Source: Gaertneriomyces semiglobifer (lineage: Eukaryota; Chytridiomycota; Chytridiomycetes; Spizellomycetales; Spizellomycetaceae). From it: a stretch of 64,000 nt of DNA. Positions 55,419 to 64,000 of the stretch are shown one piece after another. The DNA is taken from the NCBI GenBank assembly GCA_025558075.1, contig JAHLKF010000009.1, positions 310,001 to 374,000 on the forward strand, read 5' to 3'. The notes under the pieces were generated by a model. The model worked only from the letters and a program-made list of their open reading frames with translations, searched no databases and was not told where the DNA came from. Positions within the stretch are counted from its first letter, which is position 1; each line of letters opens with the position of its first letter. The position numbers were made by a program, and so were the translations under genes.

Positions 55419-57469
55419 ATGTCCTTACGTCCGCGTACTTTCCACAAAAGCTCAATCTTTCCAACTTTGAGAACATCTGCATTTCGATTACCAACACAAG
55501 CACAGCTCCTCCTTCAAAAGCGAAACATGGCTGAGAAAAAACCTGAGAGCCTTACTTCTGCTATTCTAGGAAGCACCCCTGTCAAGAAGATGGCGGATGC
55601 CATGGGTGTGGATCCACGTCCCTCCCAAAGGATGAGCGTCTTCAACCAGGTCAACGAAGGCCCAGCGGCCATCGCATCGAGAATAACCGGTGTCAGCCAG
55701 GTATGATAACTGCCGTATGGGGACAGCTTTCGCTGCAGGACAAATTTTACTAACGTGTATGTGATCCAGAAACAAGCAAAGGATGATTGCCCGTACATGA
55801 CCTCGAATTTCGGTCAAGTCGCGCCTTCCTTAACCCATACCATGAACATTGGTGGCTACCCCGTCTCTTCAGATGTCTTCCTCTTCGAAAACCAACAATC
55901 ATTCAATCGGTCCAAAACCCTTGAACGCATGGTTCACCCTTGCGGTTCTGGTAGGTAGCTCGATATTCTGAAATGTCAATAGCCGCAACTGCTGAGCAAT
56001 TGCTATAGGTGCATTTGGTTATTTCGAAACCACCACAGGTGATGCTGAGCCATTGACCCGTGCGGCATTCTTGCAGGGCAAGGGCAAGCGGACACCTGTA
56101 TTTGTTCGGTTCTCCACCGTAACCTATGGAAGAGAGTTCCCTGATTCTGGACGTAACCCACGTGGCTTTGCAATCAAGGTAAGTACATTCGTTGCAGTTA
56201 TGCACGCAACACAAGTGCTGAAGCCCGTGTGATTGCTGGCAGTTCTACACTGAGGATGGCAACTACGACATTGTCGGCCTGAACTGGCCCATCTTCTTTG
56301 TGCGCGATCCCATGCAAGGGCCTATGACCATTCGCTCTCAGCAACGTAATCCGAGAAACTTCCTGATTGACTACGACTCTTGGTATGACTTCCTCGCCAA
56401 TGTTCCTGAAAGTATGCACGCTGGCACGATGCTCATGTCTGACCACGGAACACCCGTTGGCTGGCGCTTCATGGACGGTTACGGATGTCACACCTTCAAG
56501 TGGGTAAACAAAGAGGGCGTGCAGCACTATGTCAAATACCACTTCCTCTCGGAGCAAGGCAAGAAACAGTTCACCTGGGAGGAAGCCATTAAGATGAGTG
56601 GTGAAGATCCCGACTTTGCCAAGCGTGATCTCTGGGACCATATCGAAGAAGGCGGAGAGGCCAAGTGGAAGATCTGCGTGCAGGTCATGCCAGCAGCAGA
56701 CGCTGCTAAGACACCATACGACCCATTCGACGTCACTAAAGTATGGCCCCACAAGGACTACCCGCTCAAGGAGATCGGTCGCCTTGTGCTGAACCGCAAC
56801 CCTGAGAACTACCACCGTGACGTTGAGCAGGCAGCCTTTAGCCCGGGCTCGCTCGTTCCCGGGATTGAACCCAGTCCCGATATGCTGTTGAACTGGAGAT
56901 GCTTCTTTTACCGCGACGCCCAGTATCATCGTCTCGGCGGCAACACTAACATTCATCAAATCCCCGTAAACTGTCCCTTCATGGCCAAGTACTACAGCCC
57001 ATTCACTCGCGACGGAGCCCTACGGACGGACGCTAACGGTGGAATGGACGCCCACTACTTCCCGCACAGCTTCAAAGATTCACCTGGCACGAACCCTGCT
57101 GCGGACTTTGCTCCCGCCCGACTGATGCCCTGGCAGCAACCGGTCGTCTCTCGCCAATCACCATTCAAGCATGAAGGCGATGCATCTGACTACGATCAAG
57201 TCCGTGAACTCTACACGCGCGTGATGAAGCCACAAGCCAGAGCGAACTTGCACAAAAACATTGCAGTCACTTTGAAACTTGTTAAAGACACCAACATCCG
57301 CACTCGCTTCTTGGCACAATGCTATGCTGTTTCTCCAGCATACGCCGAGGGCATTCACTCTTTGCTACCGGCAGACCGCCAGGTCAATATGAATGAAGTT
57401 GCTGAGCTTGCCAAGGTAGCCCACAAAGTCGGAAAGGAACCGCAATACCTCCCCAGGCGTGAGGAATAA
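55419..57469 (+). CDS. Catalase, divergent heme-pocket type
   Basis: Four exons (55419-55700, 55770-55950, 56009-56178, 56243-57469) encode 619 residues. The catalase fold is clear: [50 protein letters not shown], and the proximal heme loop [14 protein letters not shown] with the conserved Tyr and Arg. The distal His lies in VHPCGSGAFGYFE, where most catalases read VHAKG, so two pocket residues differ. The Asn of the pocket remains (GLNWP). Catalases break down hydrogen peroxide in peroxisomes, cytosol or mitochondria. The first 36 residues are basic and Ser/Thr-rich, like a mitochondrial presequence; an internal ATG at 55527 (MAEKKPES) would give a cytosolic or peroxisomal form. No C-terminal SKL. 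Activity may be altered but is not excluded. Confidence 0.88.
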
Positions 57470-57903
57470 TAATCTTCCTCGTGCTGTTTGTACCATGATG
57501 TGCATGGCGATGCTCTACGATCGAATCGTCTTTCTGTAAATAGCTCTTTTCAAAACAAAGTTCTCATCTATAGCTCTTTGCCATCTGCATTTGCATCACC
57601 AGTACACTGTTGTTGACCTTCGTGAGAGTAGTTGAAATTATCGAAAAGGAACGGTCTATCCGTGAGCCTGATTACATAATAAACTCCGCTAACTCAAGTC
57701 AATAATATTCACTCGACTCGACTCACGCCGCGACTTTCGCCAACGCGGGTTTCAAGGTCAATACAACGGTCTTCTGCTAACAAAACAAAACAGCCAACTA
57801 CACCTCCCAGAACGGAAGAGGGAAGTGTAGAACTGTTATAACCTTCTCCCTCCTCCGCAGTAGCTGCGGACACTCCCGCTCCCCATACACGCATTTCGTC
57901 AAC
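57470..57903. other. Intergenic region, catalase 3' and kexin 5'
   Basis: About 430 bp between two genes on the same strand. AT-rich near 57650-57710, no gene seen. Confidence 0.4.
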
Positions 57904-60580
57904 ATGAGGTTTCTGCAGCCTACATTTCTTTGGTTTGCGCTGGCTGGTCTCGCCACAACTCGAGCTACGGCCTCATTAAACACAGTAATACCTCCAAACG
58001 ACCATGTCAACTATCTCTACTTTGCAGTCCAACTGCATTCTGCAGAGGAAACCGGAAGATCACTCTCCCGACGAGATTTGGAGCAACGCGCTCGCAATGT
58101 GGGGGACGCCTTGGGATACCACTTGGTGAAGAGAGTTGGGGAGCTAGACGACTACTATCTGTATGCTGTCCCGAGAACATCTGCGTTTGGTAGTCATTTA
58201 CAGACTCGGGAGGAAGAGCAGGCAGCGCAGGTGCGGGTTGTCCGACGGTTAACGGAGGTGCCGCACGTGGCATGGGCGGAACAGCAGATTCCAAAGCAAC
58301 GGCTATTCAAACGCAATCCTGTTCCCGGCGTGATGGCAGAACCGAGGGCACCACCGCGGGTGGATGACATACGAAACGAGCTCAACATCCGCGATCCTGG
58401 ATTCTCCAACCAGTGGCATTTGGTATGGCTTACGGCGGTCGCCCTATTCACCAAAAACCAGAGGCTCATTCGCGCTTCTGTAGGTAAATACGCTCAACGT
58501 TGGAAATGACCTTAATGTCACCGGCGTCTGGGCGCAAGGCATCACTGGGAAAAATGCCACAGTGTCCTTCATAGACGATGGTTTGGATTATGAAAGCGAA
58601 GATCTGGCTGCAAATTTCGTGAGTTCATAAACATATGTTAATGATGTCGCTCTCGTTGCCAAGTTCTGAATGCGATACGATAGTATGCAGCCGGTTCATA
58701 CGACTTTAACACGCATGATCCACTACCGAAGCCTCGTATGATCGACGATCGTCACGGTACCCGTTGTGCTGGAGAGGTCGCCGCTGTGAGGAACGATGTG
58801 TGTGGTGTCGGTGTAGCGTATGACGCGAAAGTGTCGGGTGCGTGTCATTAGTGCGTCGTATTTGCGTTTCATTGCAACTTATCATTATGATTCACTAGGG
58901 ATTCGCATCCTATCGGGACCATTGACGGAAGTCGATGAGGCTGAAGCCATTAACTTCGACTTCCACAACAATCATATTTACTCATGCAGTTGGGGCCCTC
59001 TGGATAACGGGCAAACCATGGAGGCACCTCCAAAAATCGTTAAAGATGCGGTGAAGAAGGGTGTGACTGAAGGAAGGAACGGCTTGGGTTCGATCTTCGT
59101 GTTTGCCAGCGGGAACGGTGGCAATCTTAACGATAATTGGTGGGTTCGTCTTTTGATGGACAACTGCCGTCCCCGCTCATTCACCGTTCGTGAACAGCAA
59201 TGCCGATGGCTACACCAACAGCATCTACACAGTCACCGTTGGGGCACTCAGTCGCTCGAACACACATCCCGCTTATTCCGAAGCATGCGCAGCTGTCATG
59301 ATTGTCATGTACAGCAGCGGCGGGAGCAATGACGCTATTTATACAACAGACTGGATGTTCGGGCACGCCGAGCAGCGATGCACTTCGCAGCACGGTGGTA
59401 CATCGGCTGCTGCGCCTCTAGCTTCTGGATTATATGCTTTGGTCCTGCAAATACGGTAAGGCTTTGGTGTCTATTTGGATCCCCGCGAATCATCTGGCTC
59501 AAGCGCATGATAGGCCCGACCTCACGTGGAGGGACATACAACATCTCACCGTGCAAACCGCTGTGCCCGTCATGCTGGATGACACCGATTGGGAGTACAC
59601 CGCTGCCAATCGCTGGTACAGTCACAAATTTGGATACGGAAAGCTGGACGGTTACGCACTTGTTGAGGGAGCGAAAACCTATCAGAAAGTTGGGCCACAA
59701 GCAGAGTTCATTACGGAACCTAAAGCAGAGAACGTGACCATTCCGCAAAATCAAAATGGAATATCGAGCATTATCACCGTATCGGAAGCTGATATGAAGG
59801 CGGTCAATATGTCCCGACTGGAGCACGTGACGGTCACGGTCAACATACCTCATCGGCACCGTGGTGATATCGAGATTTACCTGATAAGCCCGTTTGGAAT
59901 CAGATCGCAAATGATCGCGGCCCGCCCTTCGGACCGGTCTTCTGCGGGCTTTGTTAACTGGACCATGATGACCGTAAAGCACTGGTGAGTTTACGGAGCG
60001 GTTTGAACCTTCAAGGACACTTCTGAATTTGTTTATTTTTAGGGACGAGCATCCAGTCGGTAACTGGACATTGGTCGTCAAAGACGCTGCAAACAACCTG
60101 TACACCGGTGAATTTCTTAACTGGTGGATGACATTGTATGGACAAACTGGATATAAGGAAACACCTGGATCGCCACTTCAGCCATTCGTTACACCAACCC
60201 CTTCTGCACTTCCTGTTACAGATCCTACTGACACACCGAACACTCAGCCGTCGATGCAAGTCCCTCCTGCCCCGAATGGCCCGACCGTTATCAGTGGTAG
60301 CGGTGGCGGCGCCGGAACGGTCGTGATGACAATTGGGTTGTGCGCACTCTTTGTTGGTGGTACGGCCGGGGCCGTGTACATGTACCGAAAGAAAGCCGAT
60401 AGCGTGCAGGAGCAAGATTACACATTCAAAGTACTCAACAATGAGGTGGACGCCGCGTTTGGTGAAGAGGAAGAGTATCTCTCATACGATGAGTTCCCGG
60501 GCACCGAAGGAGGAGCTGTACGAGGGAACCAGAATGTAATATTTGCCATGGCTGATGACGACGAAGACCAGTATGGGTAA
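57904..60580 (+). CDS. KEX2: Kexin, KEX2-type proprotein convertase
   Basis: Seven exons (57904-58422, 58484-58618, 58684-58837, 58899-59139, 59198-59455, 59514-59984, 60043-60580) encode 771 residues. It has a signal peptide ([19 protein letters not shown]), a propeptide with dibasic sites ([10 protein letters not shown]), and a subtilase domain with catalytic Asp204 (FIDDGLDY), His242 ([10 protein letters not shown]), oxyanion Asn342 (FASGNGG) and Ser419 (HGGTSAAAP). A P-homo B domain follows ([20 protein letters not shown] and [12 protein letters not shown]). Next are a Ser/Thr/Pro-rich stalk, one transmembrane helix ([20 protein letters not shown]) and an acidic cytosolic tail with YxxL-type signals. 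The enzyme cleaves after Lys-Arg in the late Golgi. All catalytic residues are intact. The 3' end lies only about 80 bp from the TANGO2 stop. Confidence 0.96.
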
Positions 60581-60658
60581 AACATGACGGCCTTCTTGTT
60601 CGCATGTGCGCGTTTTTGGGATGTAAATTATTTAACAAAGCTACATGACTATGCTAAA

Positions 60659-61866
60659 CTATATACTCGGTGGTTGTCCCACAATAAAGTCGAACTCGCG
60701 CCGTTTGTGATCCCCTTCAACCGGCATCCCGTTCGAATCATATCTATCCTCTTCGATGAATTTCCCATTTCCTAGCGCATCAATCAAGATAACTGTTTGA
60801 GTCCGAGTGCCATAGTGCATAGGCCGCTCGTTGATGGTAGGAGGATCAATACATATCGGACACAAAAAGTTCTCGAGCTTGTAATCGTACATATCCTTTG
60901 GCAGCAACGATTCTGGATACGTCTCCTTGGTGTTCAAAATATCCAGCAGACTTTGCGCCAAGGCGCCAGCGTCTTTTGGGTCACGTTCGTGTTCCTTCAA
61001 CAGGGCGTCCAGCAGGTCCTTTCCATGCTCAACCTTTGGCCAATCCGACTCTGTTTCCAACAAAACCCCATTCGACACGCCATATACGACGCCTTTCTTT
61101 AAACGACGCGGCGGCTCATCCCGCGCCAGCCCCCGGTTTCCACAATAAAACACTTCCTCGTCCCGTGAGGCTTCATTGGAAGGAGGTATTCTTCCCACCA
61201 CTAAGTTGAATCCATTATAAAGGAACTGCGATTCAAAGACGGTCTGCGCATAGTCTGCCGGCTCCGGATGATTGGCCAAAAGGAAATCTCGAGCAAGGTA
61301 ACCCCGTGATAAGGCTGATGGGTTCATCAACGATGGATGTTCTCGGTAATTTGTCACAAACGCGAATGCACCACTCTGAATGTTCATGCCGAGCCACGTT
61401 CCATGTTCTTTGACATTATGTGAACGTTGGGACGGCGAGACTGGTGTAGTGGGGTGGAGCTCTGGTTGGGCTGGTTTACTCACTGCCGCTTGATCAGGTT
61501 GGACAACTCCACTGACTTCCCGGGCTACATCTGGGGTGGCTTCTGTAATGACAGCTTTGTCGTACTTCGCTCCGCTGGTTTCTACAGACTTTTGAACGAT
61601 ATTCGAATGCACATCGGGTTTAGCAGTATCTTCGAGTTTAAGCCTTCCGAGATCGATTCCGGCGATGACGGCAGGTGCGCCGATGTCCGTCCAGTAGTTT
61701 GCTCGTGCCGTGGGTCGTTGGAAGAATTCGTCCCGGTTGCCAGCTACAATGCTTCAGAAAAATTATGGGTTGAGCACTACTGCGTTGCTTGAGCTTGATG
61801 ACATGACGAAACAATCACTTACAGCTTGTATTGGGGGTGTCCAAAGATAAAAAATATAACGCACAT
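60659..61866 (-). CDS. TANGO2/NRDE-family protein
   Basis: Two exons on the minus strand (61866-61823 and 61751-60659) give 378 residues. The N-terminus MCVIFFIFGHPQYKL, joined across the 71-bp intron to IVAGNRDEFFQRPTARANYW, is the NRDE signature of TANGO2 proteins, whose second residue Cys is thought to be catalytic in Ntn-type folds. HGTWLGMNIQSGAFAFVTNY and SRGYLARDFL follow as in the family. A non-conserved insert of about 75 residues (Pro/Ser/Gln-rich) separates GAPAVIAGIDLGRL from HGTWLG. TANGO2 is linked to Golgi organisation, mitochondria and heme or acyl-CoA handling in animals; the molecular function is disputed. The C-terminal part ends DFIVGQPPSI. Confidence 0.88.
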
Positions 61867-62257
61867 CGTGCGATCAAGATGAGAGCTACATGCAGTGGAA
61901 AGAGACTGTGTGCACTGGCGCGTTTCAGAATACCAGTTACATGACCAGGATGAGAAGGAAACGAGAAACTAAGTAGGCCAGTCCAATCAAACGATGATGG
62001 ATGAACACCTACGGCTCAACACAGGAATCTGAACGCAACGGGACTGGGTTCAGTGAGACCTGTATTTCACACTATCATAGCTGGCGTAACATCAGTAATA
62101 CTCAAGCTCCATCAATGAGTAACTGTCACAATGCCTCGTCCACACATTTCCCTCATAGCGGTAACTGTGTGTGGATATACGTGCAAGTCCGGACGGACGC
62201 AGGGTACCAAAAACGCATCTGACCACATGTATGTACAGTCAACATGGTGCATCCTTT
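61867..62257. other. Intergenic region, no gene seen
   Basis: About 390 bp between the TANGO2 start and the 3' end of the small membrane protein gene (both minus strand). Only random short frames. Confidence 0.4.
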
Positions 62258-62770
62258 TCATGATTTCGGGTCCTGTGAGATATCCACGTCTGTATCTCTT
62301 TCCTTTGATCGTCCACGATAATCGCCTTCTTCCGATCGCTTGCGCGAGCGTTGTCGGGACCGTCGTCTTGGTTTTAGAGACGACACTTTCATAGCATTAT
62401 AGACCATGCCCATCCCAATGACGGCCAGACCCACACCGACAGCAATTCCTCCTATTATGAGCCCCATTCGCATGCTTCGTCCCGCTGCCTCCATCCCATC
62501 CGCCATTCTCGATAGTCCTCCTTCAATCCTACCCGCATGCTCTGCGAGCCCATTGGTACCCATACCCGCAGCTAAAAACAAAAAGGAACCAAGCCAATTA
62601 GCGCCAAAGTGACAGGACACCCCACTGAGTTGTAGCTTTTATAGGTATGGTAACATACCAATGGACTTGACCTCAGTGACCATGCTCTTGGCGACCTCCT
62701 TAGGAAACGGGAAATACGACGCTCCGGGAACGCCATCTATAACATTGTGCATAGGAGTAGAAGAATCCAT
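62258..62770 (-). CDS. Small single-pass membrane protein, unknown
   Basis: Two exons on the minus strand (62770-62659 and 62571-62258) encode 141 residues. The N-terminal half is amphipathic (NVIDGVPGASYFPFPKEVAK), followed by a glycine-rich region (RIEGGLSRMADGMEAAGRSM), one hydrophobic helix (MGLIIGGIAVGVGLAVIGMG) and an Arg/Ser-rich tail (RRRSRQRSRKRS) resembling an RS or arginine-rich retention signal. No family is recognised. Topology suggests a tail in the cytosol. The gene is divergent from the ALKBH8-like gene, about 220 bp away. Confidence 0.6.
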
Positions 62771-62990
62771 ATCTAGCTACCATACTATGCCGTTCTCACT
62801 GAAGACCTAGGACAGTTTGAATGCGAACAGTTTGTTGTGTTAGTGAGAAAATGGCGACTGACGACAGTCGCAAGTTGAATTTGAAGCGAACGCGTTCGTT
62901 AAGTTGCGTTATCGATGACACCGACAAGTTTTGGAGCTTCACTTGCGCCCAAAGCAACTTTTTGGCGACGCCCAACGACGGGAGGTGACA

Positions 62991-64000
62991 ATGACTACGG
63001 CGGTGGAGGGGCTAGCGCGCGATGAAGCGAGGACGGAAACGGTGACAGTGGGACCAAAGAAACTGAAAGAGCGACATTTACACAAACTGGGGGGTCGCCG
63101 AAAGGGCCAGTTGGCGTTGTATCAGCGAGCAGAAAATGCGCCTCTGGAAGAGCTGATAGCAGACGTTGACGCGGGGGAAGCCCCGACACCCTTCATCCTG
63201 ATTCTGAACGCTGGAAATACTGGGGATGTGGGCCGGGTGACGGTGGAAGATTTGGAGCGAGAGTTTGGTGCGCACGCTGGGTTCAAGGCGATTGAAATGA
63301 TTCTTGGGCGCGTATGTTTCTGCTCCTCCATGGCATATAACCTTTGTCACATGGCTGAATCCACCTCTGTCGTCTTTTTTTCCAGCCATACTCGTATGCA
63401 GTATACGAAAGTCCATCTGCAGCATACGACGCGTACAAGGCGCTGCAGTACAGTCAGATTTCTACTATAACTGGTTACAAACCGTTACTGTTATCCTTTG
63501 CCAAACGAGTCTCGCCGGATGTCGCTTTAGCAGATCCGAAAGAAATTCTGGAATGCGTTCCAGGTCTTCATGCCGTCCTCGACTTTGTCACCCCGGAAGA
63601 GGAATGCGAGGTCCTAATGCATATCCATGATGAAACCCGGGCCGACAAGTGGATACCGCTCAACAAGCGCCGAGTCCAGCATTTCGGATATCGATTTGAT
63701 TATCCTCTCAACACCGTCATCATGGACACGGACATTATCGATCCTATCCCGCCATGGTGCGCGAGTTTACTAGAGCGATATCAAACGCATTTCCCAGAGT
63801 TCCAGTACCCCGATCAACTCACTATCAACGAATACTGGCCCGGCGCTGGGATCGCCCCGCACGGGGACCGGCATTCCGTTTTCACTGACTGCATCGTGGC
63901 AATCAGTCTCGGTAGTGGAGTGATCATGGAGTTCCGACGACCCGCCGATCATCAGAGCCATGACTCCTCCCCGACAGAGTTTGTCGCTTATAATGTGTAT
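62991..64000 (+). CDS. ALKBH8-like RRM + AlkB dioxygenase (partial, runs off the window)
   Basis: Two exons are visible (62991-63311 and 63386 to the window end); 205 codons of the second exon remain open. An RRM-like domain (TPFILILNAGNTGDVGRVTV, LEREFGAHAGFKAIEMIL, then SYAVYESPSAAYDAYKAL) is followed by an AlkB-type Fe(II)/2-oxoglutarate domain. The iron ligand motif H-x-D is in GIAPHGDRHSVFTDCIVAIS, with INEYWPGAG before it. ALKBH8 in animals and plants hydroxylates the wobble uridine of tRNA and carries a methyltransferase domain, which could lie beyond the window. The second His and the Arg for 2-oxoglutarate are not yet visible. No disruption is seen. Confidence 0.82.

Noticed and set aside
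1..64000. Search by eye for tRNA genes, rRNA, CRISPR arrays and intact transposase genes
   Set aside because: No convincing T-loop/anticodon pairing, rRNA core or regularly spaced repeats were found; GTTCGAATC-like matches fall inside coding exons.

Overview
This is eukaryotic, intron-rich, gene-dense nuclear DNA, most likely from a flagellated early-diverging fungus (a chytrid, possibly Spizellomycetales). The fungal side is shown by a KEX2-type kexin, a RAX2-like polarity protein, a PNS1/CTL transporter, an HRP1-type two-RRM protein, a THO1-type SAP protein and short GT..AG introns of about 55-80 bp. The flagellated or early-branching side is shown by genes usually missing from yeasts: a FAM161-like ciliary protein, a SCAR/WAVE actin regulator, ARL5, CDK10, an ALKBH8-like RRM+AlkB protein and a rhodopsin-like GPCR. 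Exon boundaries were worked out by hand from splice signals, frame and family similarity. In nearly every multi-exon gene the exon lengths sum to a multiple of three.

Layout. 0-14.5 kb: a partial minus-strand gene, a Sec2-domain protein, a secreted beta-propeller, a GPCR, a 1110-residue coiled-coil protein, ARL5 (minus), and an alpha/beta-hydrolase fused to an RNA-triphosphatase-like cysteine phosphatase. 15-33 kb: a membrane-anchored LEA-like repeat protein, PFK-2/FBPase-2 (minus), a 45-bp palindrome, a FAM161-like protein (minus), a choline-transporter-like protein, and a seven-exon RAX2-like gene (minus) ending in an SH3 domain. 33-46.4 kb: RPS15, THO1-like, HRP1-like (minus), succinyl-CoA ligase beta, CDK10, an LLPH-like small basic protein, an armadillo-like protein (minus), and a universal stress protein. 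46.5-48.55 kb: a decayed accessory island with a histone-H3-like relic broken by TAG codons, a 66-bp direct repeat, a second copy of the 45-bp palindrome, and a frameshifted Fanzor (eukaryotic TnpB-like RNA-guided nuclease) relic. 48.6-64 kb: a 7TM protein (minus), a GGQ-domain mitochondrial release-factor-like protein, a possible glycosyltransferase (minus), SCAR/WAVE (minus), a divergent catalase, kexin, TANGO2 (minus), a small membrane protein (minus), and the 5' part of an ALKBH8-like gene that runs off the window.

There is no operon logic. Genes alternate in strand and share short divergent promoters or convergent 3' ends. Recurrent themes are membrane traffic and polarity (Sec2, ARL5, RAX2, kexin, TANGO2), actin and cilium biology (SCAR, FAM161, the coiled-coil protein) and central metabolism or stress (PFKFB, succinyl-CoA ligase, catalase, USP, LEA-like). 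No tRNA, rRNA or CRISPR array was recognised.
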